From assembly GCA_002716355.1 (NCBI GenBank), contig PBAU01000002.1, forward strand, positions 32,000 through 95,999: 64,000 nucleotides of DNA, read 5' to 3'. The position numbers and the translations under genes are program-made. Shown one piece after another: positions 52,100 to 61,921 of the stretch. The stretch is from a bacterium. GTDB lineage: Bacteria > UBP7 > UBA6624. The notes beneath the pieces were generated by a model that searched no databases, was not told the origin of the DNA, and saw only the letters and a program-made list of their open reading frames with translations. The stretch's first letter is position 1. Each line of letters begins with the position of its first letter.

Positions 52100-54037
52100 A
52101 TGAATGCTGGTCCTCTTGATTGGTTGATCATATTTGTCACTTGGGGTATTTTGGTTTTATCGGTTCCAATTGCCAAAAAATACATGAGGAGCGTTGCTGA
52201 CTACCTTTCTGCAGGAAGATCGGCAGGCAGATATATTTTATCTGTTGCTCAAGGTATAGCTGCGCTTGGTGCAATTTCTGTTGTAGCGATGATGGAACAG
52301 AATTATGTTGCCGGTTTTTCAATGTCTTGGTGGGGGCTAACTATGAATCTTGTTGTTCTCGCTGTCACCGCTTCAGGTTGGGTCATTTATCGTTTTAGGG
52401 AAACCAGGTGTTTAACATTAGCAGAATTTTTTGAACGAAGATACAGTAAAAAATTTCGTATTTTTTCAGGGCTTATAGCTTTCATTTCCGGAATTGTTAA
52501 TTTCGGAATCTTCCCCGCAGTTGGAGCAAGGTTCTTTTTGAATTATCTTGGATTGCCAGGGCATCTCAGCCTGCTTGGCTTTGATATCCCCACTTTTGCA
52601 ATCCTGATGCTTTTTCTTCTTGGGACATCTTTGTATTTTGTTTTTTCTGGAGGGCATGTTGCAGTCACAATTGCAGATTTCATCCAAGGGGTCTTCAGCA
52701 ACGTGGTTTTCATTTGGATGATTTTGTTTTTCTTATTTAATGTTTCCTGGGATCAGATTTTTTATTCATTAAATCAGGCACCAGAAAATGCATCATTGAT
52801 CAACCCATTTAAAACAAGCCAGGTCGAGGATTTTAACCTAGGCTTCTTTTTGATTGGTATATTGATTTACATTTATGGAACCATGTCTTGGCAAGGTACG
52901 CAAGCGTATAACGCCTCGGCCAAAAACGCACATGAAGCTAAAATGGGCAGCCTGTTAGGAAATTGGCGAAATATCCCCCAAAATCTTTTCATGCTTTTCA
53001 TACCAATAATTGCATATACCGTTTTGCATCATCCGGACTTTAGCCTTCAGGCCGATTTTGTAAATTCAACCTTATCTAATGAGGAAAACAATGCAGTTGT
53101 GAATCAATTAAGAGTTCCTGCTGTATTGATATCAATGCTACCTCCTGGTCTAATGGGGGCTTTTGCCGCAGTGATGTTGGCTGCTTTTATTAGCACTCAT
53201 GACACTTACCTTCACTCATGGGGTAGCATCTTTGTTCAAGATGTATACATGCCCTTTCAAAAGAAACCTTTAACCCAAGAAAAACATTTAAAGATTTTAA
53301 AGTGGTCCACGATCGGTGTCGCTATTTTCATATTCATCTTTTCACTAATCTTTCAACAGAGTGAATACATCCTTTTGTTTTTTGCAATTACTGGTGCTAT
53401 CTTCTTTGGTGGGTCCGGAGCTGTTCTGATAGGTGGTCTTTATTGGAACAAAGGCACAACCAAGGGAGCATGGTGGGCAATGTCATTAGGTGCGTCGCTA
53501 TCAGTTTTCGGCATCTTCGGTGAAAGGTACATTGAGGCTTGGCCTGACTGGTTGAATGGGCAGGTTATGACGGGTATTGTTATTTTGTGCTGTATTGTCA
53601 CATATGTGCTTGTGTCTTTAAACTCAAAACAAGCCGGTATAGATTTAAATAAACTTCTTTATAGAGGAAAACATGAAACAGAAAAAGAAAAAAAATTAAT
53701 ACAATTGCAAGTTCCGAGAGGGCTAAAAGCAATAGGCATCACTGAAGAGTTTACAAAATCTGATCGACGACTTTACTATATTACTTATACCTGGGTTATT
53801 GGTTGGTTCCTGACATTTCTAATTGGAACAATATATAACTTAAACAAGACTGTAGTCGATGATAGCTGGATTGCCTTTTGGAAGACTTATATGTGGATAA
53901 ATGTTGTTGTAGCTATATTGGTTACGATTTGGTTTACATACAATGGTTTTAATGATCTAAAAGGCATGTTGAAGGAATTGAAAAGAAAAAAGATAGACAT
54001 TAAGGATAACGGTTTTATTTCAGATGACAACATTTAA
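52100..54037 (+). CDS. Sodium:solute symporter (SSS family)
   Basis: The 645-residue membrane protein has about thirteen hydrophobic helices. SSS features are LAEFFERRYSKKFRIFSG, ISGIVNFGIFPAVGARFF, the MLPPGLMGAFAAVMLAAFISTHDTYLHSWGS segment, and a hydrophilic stretch before the last helices. It uses the sodium gradient to import a sugar, glycoside or related solute. It overlaps the GH130 gene by 14 bases, so the transported substrate is probably a mannoside. Confidence 0.88.
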   Translation: MNAGPLDWLIIFVTWGILVLSVPIAKKYMRSVADYLSAGRSAGRYILSVAQGIAALGAISVVAMMEQNYVAGFSMSWWGLTMNLVVLAVTASGWVIYRFRETRCLTLAEFFERRYSKKFRIFSGLIAFISGIVNFGIFPAVGARFFLNYLGLPGHLSLLGFDIPTFAILMLFLLGTSLYFVFSGGHVAVTIADFIQGVFSNVVFIWMILFFLFNVSWDQIFYSLNQAPENASLINPFKTSQVEDFNLGFFLIGILIYIYGTMSWQGTQAYNASAKNAHEAKMGSLLGNWRNIPQNLFMLFIPIIAYTVLHHPDFSLQADFVNSTLSNEENNAVVNQLRVPAVLISMLPPGLMGAFAAVMLAAFISTHDTYLHSWGSIFVQDVYMPFQKKPLTQEKHLKILKWSTIGVAIFIFIFSLIFQQSEYILLFFAITGAIFFGGSGAVLIGGLYWNKGTTKGAWWAMSLGASLSVFGIFGERYIEAWPDWLNGQVMTGIVILCCIVTYVLVSLNSKQAGIDLNKLLYRGKHETEKEKKLIQLQVPRGLKAIGITEEFTKSDRRLYYITYTWVIGWFLTFLIGTIYNLNKTVVDDSWIAFWKTYMWINVVVAILVTIWFTYNGFNDLKGMLKELKRKKIDIKDNGFISDDNI

Positions 54038-54977
54038 CAGATATTCAAAAAATCCAATCATTACAAGGAAAGATATACCTTTAAGTTGCACAAATGGAAT
54101 TGAATCAAGTTCGGTTTTCAACCCAGGTGCAATTCTTGACAATGGTGTTTTTCATTTGTTGTTAAGGGTGCAAAGCAGGCAAAGAAAAACTTTCTTAACC
54201 CACTGCTCAAGCACAAATGGGCATGACTTTACTGTTGATGCTCAGTCTGTGAAAATCAACGGGATTAATGAATTGGGCTTCGAGATTTTCCACGTTTACG
54301 ACCCTAGGATTGTCAAAATTGAGGATGTTTTTTTGGTTTCAGCCGCAGTTGATGTTGAAGAGGGGTGCAGAACAGCAATTTTTTCAACTAAAGATTTCAA
54401 AGAGATGGATTTGATCCATATGGGAGATATTGATTCCAGAAACGGTGTTCTTTTTCCAGAGAAAATCAATGGCCATTATTGTCTTTTAGACAGGCCGAAT
54501 AATCAGTTTGCAGGAGGTGTAATGTCAGGTTCTCAGATTTGCTTTTCAGCATCTACCGATTTGGTCTCCTGGGGACGTTCGGTTCCAGTAATGAGTGGAA
54601 ATCATCATTATTGGGATGAGCTTATTGGCGCAGGCCCTCCGCCGATACGAACCAAAGAAGGTTGGCTGCTTGTTTATCATGGCGTTGCGACTCACTTTAT
54701 GAGTAGCAACATATATCAAGCTGGTGTTGCTTTGTTGGATATTGATGAGCCACACAAGATTCTTGCAAGATGTCCAGCTAATATCTTTGAACCCAGAGAA
54801 AGTTACGAACTAACAGGACAGGTACCAAATGTTGTATTTCCCACAGGCTTGCTGGTTGATGCGTCTTCCAAAAACCCTGAAAACTGCAATGAGGTTCTAA
54901 TGTATTATGGTGCAGCTGATTCAAGTGTTTGTCTTGCCAAAACAACCATTCAAAAATTATTGGATTGTTTTAAATGA
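54024..54977 (+). CDS. GH130 family beta-mannoside phosphorylase-like enzyme
   Basis: The 317-residue product is a five-bladed propeller enzyme of family GH130: FNPGAILDNGVFHLLLRVQS, HVYDPRIVKIED (with the catalytic aspartate region), DSRNGVLFPEKINGHYCLLDRP, and WWD-like YWDELIGAGPPPIRTKEGWLLVYHG. Family members split beta-mannosides with phosphate to give mannose-1-phosphate. Paired with a GH38 alpha-mannosidase it suggests breakdown of N-glycan or yeast mannan fragments. It overlaps both neighbours. Confidence 0.9.
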   Translation: MTTFNRYSKNPIITRKDIPLSCTNGIESSSVFNPGAILDNGVFHLLLRVQSRQRKTFLTHCSSTNGHDFTVDAQSVKINGINELGFEIFHVYDPRIVKIEDVFLVSAAVDVEEGCRTAIFSTKDFKEMDLIHMGDIDSRNGVLFPEKINGHYCLLDRPNNQFAGGVMSGSQICFSASTDLVSWGRSVPVMSGNHHYWDELIGAGPPPIRTKEGWLLVYHGVATHFMSSNIYQAGVALLDIDEPHKILARCPANIFEPRESYELTGQVPNVVFPTGLLVDASSKNPENCNEVLMYYGAADSSVCLAKTTIQKLLDCFK

Positions 54978-57706
54978 TCAACCCACAAAAAGCTTTTATA
55001 GTCTCTCATACACATTGGGACAGAGAGTGGTACAGAACCTATCATGATTTCAAAGTCGATCTTTCAAATGTGGTTAGAGAAGTCTTAGATTTACTTGAAG
55101 GTGCAAATGATTTCAATCATTTTGTTTTGGACGGACAAACAATTATTTTGAGAGATTATCTTTCGCTTTTCCCAGAAGATGCACCTCGTATAAAAAAACT
55201 AGTTCAAAAAGGCAAGTTGTCACTAGGTCCTTGGTACATTCTTCCAGATGAGTTTTTAATTAGCTCTGAATCAACCATACGCAATTTGTTGCTTGGCTTC
55301 GCAACAGCTGAAGATTTCGGTGGTGTTCAGCGTGTTGGTTATATGCCTGATTCCTTTGGGCATGTTGCTCAGGTACCGCAAATATTGAAAAATATTGGTA
55401 TAGATTCATTTATTTATACACGTGGCTCAGGTCCAGAGATTGAGGACCTGGGTTTTGAGTATTTTTGGGAAGCCCCAGATGGCAGCAAGGTTCTTGCTGT
55501 CAATCAATGCAATGGTTATTGCAATGCTGCTGGACTTGGGCTCCATGAGATATGGCATGCCCACACAAATCGTAATGTTGATTTAGACCTGGCCTCCAAG
55601 CAGGTCAAAGATCTTTTTTCTAAAATGTCTGAATTGTCAAACTCCCCAATATTTTTATTGAATAATGGTTGTGATCATTTTCCACCACAAAAAGATTTTG
55701 ATGCAATTCTTGAAAAAATCAAATTAGATTTTCCTGAAACGAGTTTTGAGCATTCCGGATTTGATGCTTTTGTCAAGGAGCTTTATAAACATTCAGGATC
55801 TTTCAAAACCCACAAGGGAGAGTTGTTGTCAGGTTACCACCACTTCATTCTTTCTGGAGTGTGGTCTGCTCGAACTTACCTCAAGCAAATTAATGACAAT
55901 GCGCAAACATGGCTATCTGGAATCCTGGAGCCCTTAGCTTCTCATTATCATTTTTCACTTTCAAAAACATATCCATCTGAACACATTTTTAATTCGTGGA
56001 AAAAGCTGTTAGAAAATCACCCACATGATTCGATATGCGGATGCAGCACAGATGAGGTTCATAGCGAAATGATCCCCAGGTTTAGAGCAGTTACAGAAAC
56101 TTCGGAATCGGTTCTGCAAAAGATAATGAGCGAGATAACCCCCACTTTTGCAAGAGAGGAGAAAAATGATGAGCAAACATGTTTCACTGTGTTTAACGCA
56201 CTACCTGAAAAAAGAGAATGTGTGATCAATAGGCTGATCGTTTTGCAACCTTTTGAAGGGGATATTGAGGATTGGGTTCTTGTTGACTCCACCGGTGAGC
56301 AAATACCATTTCACATAACGGAAATATCTCATTTTGAAAGGTTTTGGGCGATTGACTATCGAAGAGAGAGCGACAATCACAAAAACATTAAACGTCTTCA
56401 CCTTTATCAAGATAAGTTCAAGCATAGGGTTGCTAGCAGCTCAAAACAAAAAGATGAATTCGACACATTTTTTAATATTCAATTTGTTGACACCTTACCT
56501 TCCGTGGGGCATAAGTTGTATTTCCTTAAAAGGGAAACACACCAGAAGAAAGCTGAGCAGAAGCTACAAATCGGTGTTGATTTTCTAGAAAATGATTTTT
56601 TAAAGGTTTCGATAAACGCTAATGGAACAATTAACATCCTCAACAAAGAAACACAGAAGAGCCATGAGGGTTTAAATATCCTAGAAAGCTCTGGGGATAA
56701 GGGGGATGAATATGACTATAGCCTATGTGGTAGCAGTCAAACCGTAACATCAGCAGAGACATCTGCTTCTATTGATATTGTTGAGGCGACCCCATATAAA
56801 GGCTCTTTGAGAATTAATTTTGATTTGAATTTGCCCAAGTCGATCGATGAGATCAGGCAAAACAGATCAAGCGAAACAGAAAAATGCAATGTTAAGATTG
56901 ATGTTTCACTGGAGCACCTTGAGCCCTACGTAAGGATTAAGACAAAATTCAATAACCAGGTAGAAGACCACAGATTGCGTGCAGGTTTCCCAATGCCTAA
57001 TTCAAACAGTGTTTTTTCAGATGGCCATTTCTATATCAATAAAAGACCTTCTGAGTTTCCTGTAGATGATAATTGGACTCAACCACATACAAGGACTTAC
57101 CCGCAACAAGATTTTTCTTTTTGCCATGATGGCAAAAATGGATTGGCTGTTTTTTCTAAAGGTTTGCATGAGCTTGAAATCAAAAAAGGAACTCTTTGGT
57201 TGACTTTATTGAGGGCTGTTGGTTGGCTTTCTAGGGATGATTTTGAATCCAGAAAAAATAATAATGCGGGACCGACAATCTACACTCCTGACGCTCAGTG
57301 CAAAGGTGAAAATGCTTACGAGTATGCTCTTTATCCTTTTTCGGGAGATTGGGTTAAGTCCAAAGTTAAACATTGGGCCACAAGGTACAAAACAGATTTA
57401 AAGTCAATGCAGGGAGTTGTAGACGGGGCAATAAGCGACGATTGGCTTTTAGAAAAAAAGAATGATGCGGTTGCCATAACGGCAATTAAGAAACATGAAT
57501 CTCGCAACACATTGGTTGTGAGAATGTTTAACCTCACCGATGAGGATGTTCTAGAAAAAATATCAACATCTAAACAAATCAAAACATGCTGGAAATTGAA
57601 TCTCATCGAATCCAGACAAAGCCAAATCAAGCATCAATTAAATGCTTTTCAGGTTACATTAAAAGCACATGAGATCGGCACTTTTGAGGTTGAGTTTGAA
57701 TCATGA
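54974..57706 (+). CDS. GH38 alpha-mannosidase
   Basis: The 910-residue product opens with the zinc motif VSHTHWDREWYRTYH and has GYMPDSFGHVAQVPQILKN, where the Asp is the nucleophile, then NNGCDH, SARTYLKQ and HDSICGCSTDEVH. The C-terminal half is beta-rich as usual. It has no export signal, so it acts in the cytoplasm on imported alpha-mannosides. It follows the symporter and GH130 genes with four-base overlap and precedes a gamma-glutamyltransferase gene likewise. Confidence 0.95.
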   Translation: MINPQKAFIVSHTHWDREWYRTYHDFKVDLSNVVREVLDLLEGANDFNHFVLDGQTIILRDYLSLFPEDAPRIKKLVQKGKLSLGPWYILPDEFLISSESTIRNLLLGFATAEDFGGVQRVGYMPDSFGHVAQVPQILKNIGIDSFIYTRGSGPEIEDLGFEYFWEAPDGSKVLAVNQCNGYCNAAGLGLHEIWHAHTNRNVDLDLASKQVKDLFSKMSELSNSPIFLLNNGCDHFPPQKDFDAILEKIKLDFPETSFEHSGFDAFVKELYKHSGSFKTHKGELLSGYHHFILSGVWSARTYLKQINDNAQTWLSGILEPLASHYHFSLSKTYPSEHIFNSWKKLLENHPHDSICGCSTDEVHSEMIPRFRAVTETSESVLQKIMSEITPTFAREEKNDEQTCFTVFNALPEKRECVINRLIVLQPFEGDIEDWVLVDSTGEQIPFHITEISHFERFWAIDYRRESDNHKNIKRLHLYQDKFKHRVASSSKQKDEFDTFFNIQFVDTLPSVGHKLYFLKRETHQKKAEQKLQIGVDFLENDFLKVSINANGTINILNKETQKSHEGLNILESSGDKGDEYDYSLCGSSQTVTSAETSASIDIVEATPYKGSLRINFDLNLPKSIDEIRQNRSSETEKCNVKIDVSLEHLEPYVRIKTKFNNQVEDHRLRAGFPMPNSNSVFSDGHFYINKRPSEFPVDDNWTQPHTRTYPQQDFSFCHDGKNGLAVFSKGLHELEIKKGTLWLTLLRAVGWLSRDDFESRKNNNAGPTIYTPDAQCKGENAYEYALYPFSGDWVKSKVKHWATRYKTDLKSMQGVVDGAISDDWLLEKKNDAVAITAIKKHESRNTLVVRMFNLTDEDVLEKISTSKQIKTCWKLNLIESRQSQIKHQLNAFQVTLKAHEIGTFEVEFES

Positions 57707-59346
57707 AGATTAAATTTCCTATTTTTTTAATTTTCATTTTGGCAATGGGCCCACAAAAGGGAATAGTGGTTGCCGATAACCAGATTGCTGTTGATATCGG
57801 TTCTCAAATATTGAAAGAAGGGAATGCTTTTGATGCTGCTGTTACAACAGCTTTGATTTTAGGAATTACACACCCTCACAGTAGTGGCATTGGAGGAGGA
57901 GGTTTTGTTGTTTTTAAAAATGACAATGCAATTGGCTCTCTCGATTTTCGTGAAATGGCTCCTTCAAGCTTCTATCCAGAAGTGTTTATTGATGGTAGAA
58001 ATTCAAGATTAGGGGCATGGTCTGTCGGTGTTCCAGGAGAGCTTGCCGGTCTGTTTGAATTGCACAAAGGGCGTGGGGCTCTTCCATGGAGCGAAGTTGT
58101 TAAACCAGCAACAAGATTAGCGGAAGAGGGTTTTGTTGTCGGGCCCGTTCTTGCTGCTGCAATTAAATCCAATTTTGATTCAATTCTTAGCGACCCAGGC
58201 CTCAGCGTTATTTTTGCACCTGGTGGAAACATGCTAAAAGAGGGTGATCTTTGCCAACGACCCAATCTTGCAAAAACATTAAAAAAGCTTGAATTAGGTT
58301 TAGCGGATTTTTACAGTTGGGACACTGCTGAGAGGTCTGTTGTTTTTTTAAATTCCAAAGGTGGTGATTTTGGTTTGTATGATTTTGAATCTTATGAAAC
58401 AAAATACAGAAAACCTGTTTCTGGATCTTTTCGTGATTTTGATATATACAGCATGCCCCCACCATCTTCTGGAGGTATCGCCATTGTGCAGATGCTCGGC
58501 ATATTTGAAGCTTCAGGATTATTTTTTGACAGAAGCTTAAATGCAACCAGATCTTTCCTTCATGCTATGACACATGCATTTGCAGATAGAGCTGCATATG
58601 GTGGCGATCCTGATTTTTCAGAAATTCCAATGGACAGACTTTTGGACTCTAGCTTGCACGCAACTCTATCTGTTTGGTCTCCTGAAAAGGGGCCTCAGCC
58701 CACAATTGAAGCAGGGCTCGCTTCCATTAAGGGCGATTTGCCCATTGTCAATCAGGCTGACGATGACGGTACGACTCATTTCTCAATACTAGATAAATTT
58801 GGGAATGCCGTTTCTCTCACTTCAACCATCAACTTAGCTTTTGGATCCAAAATGATGGATCCGCAAACAGGTATTATCTTTAATAACGAAATGGATGATT
58901 TTGCAGCAAGGCCAGGTGTTCCGAATGCATTTGGTTTGATCCAGGGTGCAGCAAATGCTCCGAATGCAAAAAAAAGACCATTATCATCAATGTCACCAAC
59001 GATAGTTGTAAGCAACGGACAGGTCTATCTGGCCTTAGGCGCTTCTGGTGGCCCTAGGATTATCACCGGAACAATACAAACATTATTAACGATACTCGAT
59101 GGCGGCTTAAGCCCTCAAGATGCACTCAGCCTTCCTAGACTTCACCACCAATGGCTTCCAGAAACAGTATGGCATGAACAGGGATTTGAGCCGATGGTTT
59201 TAGCAGAGTTGCAATCGGAAGGTTTTTTATTTAAGGTTGGATCAAGCGGTGTTGTGCAGGTTGCAATGTTTCAAGATGGAGAATTTAAAGGCGCTGCAGA
59301 TCCCAGGAAGGGTGCTGAAGTGAATATTTCAATTGTGCATGAATGA
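57703..59346 (+). CDS. Gamma-glutamyltransferase
   Basis: The 547-residue product has a signal peptide (MKIKFPIFLIFILAMG), GIVVADNQIAVDIG, HPHSSGIGGGGFVVF, and the autocatalytic DDGTTHFSILD (the second Thr begins the small subunit), followed by AVSLTSTIN and ASGGPRIITG. The mature periplasmic enzyme removes gamma-glutamyl groups from glutathione and similar compounds, giving amino acids. It overlaps GH38 by four bases and the next gene by eight bases. Confidence 0.93.
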   Translation: MKIKFPIFLIFILAMGPQKGIVVADNQIAVDIGSQILKEGNAFDAAVTTALILGITHPHSSGIGGGGFVVFKNDNAIGSLDFREMAPSSFYPEVFIDGRNSRLGAWSVGVPGELAGLFELHKGRGALPWSEVVKPATRLAEEGFVVGPVLAAAIKSNFDSILSDPGLSVIFAPGGNMLKEGDLCQRPNLAKTLKKLELGLADFYSWDTAERSVVFLNSKGGDFGLYDFESYETKYRKPVSGSFRDFDIYSMPPPSSGGIAIVQMLGIFEASGLFFDRSLNATRSFLHAMTHAFADRAAYGGDPDFSEIPMDRLLDSSLHATLSVWSPEKGPQPTIEAGLASIKGDLPIVNQADDDGTTHFSILDKFGNAVSLTSTINLAFGSKMMDPQTGIIFNNEMDDFAARPGVPNAFGLIQGAANAPNAKKRPLSSMSPTIVVSNGQVYLALGASGGPRIITGTIQTLLTILDGGLSPQDALSLPRLHHQWLPETVWHEQGFEPMVLAELQSEGFLFKVGSSGVVQVAMFQDGEFKGAADPRKGAEVNISIVHE

Positions 59347-59884
59347 TGTTAAGCCAACAATATTAGAGTTTTCCATAGGCTCCTTTTTTTCTGGATATAG
59401 AAAAATTGCTTGGGTCGATTCAATCTCTTATTCCACTATCAAAAAAATCAAGTGGCCCAAATGTAGAGATTGCTATTCTTCAATATGCAAGGATTGCTTT
59501 TCTAAAATCAGATTCCATTTCCACAAACGGCTTCATCGTTTTTACGCAAATAAAACCCCGCAAAATCCCGATAACTGGTTTCAATATGGTCACTCACCGT
59601 TTTCAAAAAAGCATCTTGAGGAAATTTCTCAAGATGCACTGTACCCCAACTATCTTCCTTGTTTGCTAAATCACCCTAGCGGGATTTTGCCTCGAAAAAA
59701 AGTTTGGATATATTTCTGGAAAGAGATGGACAGACTAGATATATGGAATTGGCAGAAATCATATCGCCAAATCGAACCTAATGACGGGCTTGAATGGGAA
59801 TTGAAAATCAAAAGGGCAGGCAGGAGGCATAGGCGAATCGTCGGGGGCAAGAGAGATACCCTAAAGGCTTTAACCAGTTTGTAA
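59339..59884 (+). CDS. Hypothetical protein with a Trp-rich C-terminal domain
   Basis: The 181-residue product is not known to me by name. Its N-terminal EFSIGSFFSGY and C-terminal IYFWKEMDRLDIWNWQKSY, then DGLEWELKIKRAGRR, resemble a recurrent family of small hypothetical proteins that combine a conserved W, a DG..W strand and a basic end. A CxxC-like set (CRDCYSSICKDC) lies at about residue 42. ATG 59339 is preferred over TTG 59333. It fills the space between two enzyme genes; a second open frame in the same DNA (59406-59669) is less convincing. Confidence 0.55.
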   Translation: MNDVKPTILEFSIGSFFSGYRKIAWVDSISYSTIKKIKWPKCRDCYSSICKDCFSKIRFHFHKRLHRFYANKTPQNPDNWFQYGHSPFSKKHLEEISQDALYPNYLPCLLNHPSGILPRKKVWIYFWKEMDRLDIWNWQKSYRQIEPNDGLEWELKIKRAGRRHRRIVGGKRDTLKALTSL

Positions 59885-59924
59885 AGATTATGGAAGGTCT
59901 AGCTTACACCCAACTTTGGCAATC

Positions 59925-60779
59925 ATGATCATTTTCCTTATCTCCCAAATGTTTTTTTACACTCAGCCAGAAGAGGTAAATGTCATGTCTTTCAATATCA
60001 GGTACGGAGCAGCTAATGACGGTATAAACAAATGGGACAATAGGAAAGAGTTTGTATATGAAACGATTAAGCAAGAGACATATGATTTTATTGGTGTTCA
60101 GGAGGCTTTGCACTTTCAGATCCAGGCAATAAATGCCGAGCTGATCGATCACAATGTTTTTTTTAGAGGTAGAGGCTGGTCGCCTTTAACAGGTGAAGCA
60201 TGCGGTATTTTTTACAGTAATTCCTGGGAGATTATCATTAATGAATCAGGTACGTTTTGGCTGTCAGAAAAACCTGATACACCAGCATCTAAAAGTTGGG
60301 ATTCTTCACTGCCCAGAATTGTTACCTGGGCTAAATTCAGAAACAAAATATCGAACAATTTTGTTTATGTTTACAACACGCACTTTGACCATCTGGGACA
60401 ACAAGCAAGGGAGCAGAGTTCAAAGATTATCATTGAACACATCAGTAAAAGAGAGCATGATGCCCCTGTAATTTTGCTTGGTGATTTCAATGCTGCAGAA
60501 AACAATAAGGCAATTGCCATTTTGAAAAAAGGCATGCCTGAAGGTTTGTCTTTTTTTGACCCTTGGAATCAAATGCATCCAGAAGAAACCCAAAGAGGAA
60601 CTTTCAATTATTGGAAGAGTGAAAAGGATGGACCGAAGATTGATTATATTTTTGCTTTAAAGGGTACTCGCGTATTGGACGCACAGATATTGAGAAGGAC
60701 TTTTGAAGGGAGGAATTCTTCTGACCATTACCCGGTAACAGCAAAACTTGTTTTAACGGCATCCTTGGGGGATTACTAA
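59925..60779 (+). CDS. Endonuclease/exonuclease/phosphatase family protein
   Basis: The 284-residue product has the EEP fold: VMSFNIRYGAANDG, FIGVQEALHFQ with the metal Glu, YNTHFDHLGQQAREQSS, ILLGDFNA and NSSDHYPV with the catalytic Asp-His pair. A short hydrophobic start (MIIFLISQMFFY) may export it. It probably cleaves phosphodiesters in nucleic acids or lipids. ATG 59925 is chosen over an upstream TTG. Confidence 0.87.
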   Translation: MIIFLISQMFFYTQPEEVNVMSFNIRYGAANDGINKWDNRKEFVYETIKQETYDFIGVQEALHFQIQAINAELIDHNVFFRGRGWSPLTGEACGIFYSNSWEIIINESGTFWLSEKPDTPASKSWDSSLPRIVTWAKFRNKISNNFVYVYNTHFDHLGQQAREQSSKIIIEHISKREHDAPVILLGDFNAAENNKAIAILKKGMPEGLSFFDPWNQMHPEETQRGTFNYWKSEKDGPKIDYIFALKGTRVLDAQILRRTFEGRNSSDHYPVTAKLVLTASLGDY

Positions 60780-60795
60780 TTAGAATTAAAAAACA

Positions 60796-61140
60796 ATGAA
60801 GATTAAATTTATTTTTGCTCTTTTGGCTTTTGTTTTTTTTGGCTGTGGAGATGGTCAGATATTTGGGAATGTAATATGTGATACAGCTCCAAGCGCAAAT
60901 CCAATATCGGGCATGGACCCACTTGAGGTTACTTTTACTGAAAACGCCCAAGGAGCCGTTGGGTACCTATGGTCTTTTGGAGACCTCAATACATCAACTG
61001 AGGAAAACCCCGTACATACTTTTCAACTGTTGGATCCCAATGTAAATCAGCAGTACACTGTGACCTTAAGAGCTTTTGGAATCAATGAATCTTTTGCTGA
61101 TTGCCCATCCATTTCAATAACTGTTGAATCTTCTCAATAA
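60796..61140 (+). CDS. Small lipoprotein with one PKD-like domain
   Basis: The 114-residue product has a lipoprotein signal (MKIKFIFALLAFVFFGC, Cys17). It has a single PKD-like beta domain (ANPISGMDPLEVTFTENA, YLWSFGDLNTSTEENPVHTF, and TVTLRAFG), as found in surface proteins that bind other proteins or polysaccharides. Nothing else can be said of its role. Confidence 0.8.
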   Translation: MKIKFIFALLAFVFFGCGDGQIFGNVICDTAPSANPISGMDPLEVTFTENAQGAVGYLWSFGDLNTSTEENPVHTFQLLDPNVNQQYTVTLRAFGINESFADCPSISITVESSQ

Positions 61141-61153
61141 GATTTAAGAAACA

Positions 61154-61921
61154 ATGCTGTTTTTCCAAATATTGGCAATCCTGATTCAGCTTGGGGTTCC
61201 TGTTTTCCTGTTTTTTTTGATTTGGAAGAAATGGAAAATAGACAATCGTTTGATTTATGCAGGATCTGCTGCTTTTCTTGGATCCCAACTGATTCATCTG
61301 CCACTGAATTGGTATTTGGCTAATGTTGGCCTGCTTGATGGATCGGGCTTAGTTACACTTTTGATTCTTTCATTCACTGCAGGTTTGTGTGAAGAGCCAG
61401 CACGTTATTTTGTTTTAAAGCGATGGTGGCCAGCATCTAACACTTACAAGGAGGCAATTGCCTTTGGGGCTGGTCATGGCGGAATCGAGTCGTTAGGGGT
61501 TGGGCTTTTGTCAATATTTAGTGTTATGAATTTTTGGAATATCAAAAACGGTGGAATAATTCCAGGCATCACACCCGAAGATCTGATGTTAGCAAGAGAA
61601 CAGATAGAAGCATCTCTTGCGATGCCTTCCTGGCTGCAGCTTGCAGGGGGTTTTGAAAGGATTTTTGCAATTGTTTTTCACTTTTCAGCATCATGCATCG
61701 TTATGTTTTCTATTGCAAAAAACAAACCAATGCTTGTTTGGCTCGCAATTTTATGGCATACGCTTTTCAATTTTGCTGGATTGTCGGTCCTGTTCCTTGC
61801 AGGCGGGGCAACTGAGCCAAATGCAATTATGTATTCCGAATTAACACTTTTGGTTTTGATGATTCCGTCGATTTGGATCATAAAAACAACTAGGAAAAGC
61901 TTAAAGTCGAATCAATATTGA
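61154..61921 (+). CDS. YhfC-type membrane peptidase-like protein
   Basis: The 255-residue protein has about seven hydrophobic helices. CEEPARYFVLKRW (EExxR) and AFGAGHGGIESLGVG, with a late LWHTLFN segment, match the YhfC/DUF2324 family, related to CAAX-type intramembrane proteases. The glutamates and histidines would form the metal site. It converges with the DUF411 gene and overlaps it by ten bases. Confidence 0.75.
   Translation: MLFFQILAILIQLGVPVFLFFLIWKKWKIDNRLIYAGSAAFLGSQLIHLPLNWYLANVGLLDGSGLVTLLILSFTAGLCEEPARYFVLKRWWPASNTYKEAIAFGAGHGGIESLGVGLLSIFSVMNFWNIKNGGIIPGITPEDLMLAREQIEASLAMPSWLQLAGGFERIFAIVFHFSASCIVMFSIAKNKPMLVWLAILWHTLFNFAGLSVLFLAGGATEPNAIMYSELTLLVLMIPSIWIIKTTRKSLKSNQY

Noticed and set aside
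59406-59669. Alternative 87-residue frame within the hypothetical gene at 59339
   Set aside because: It lacks the DG..W pattern and does not extend to the next gene; the longer frame is more protein-like.
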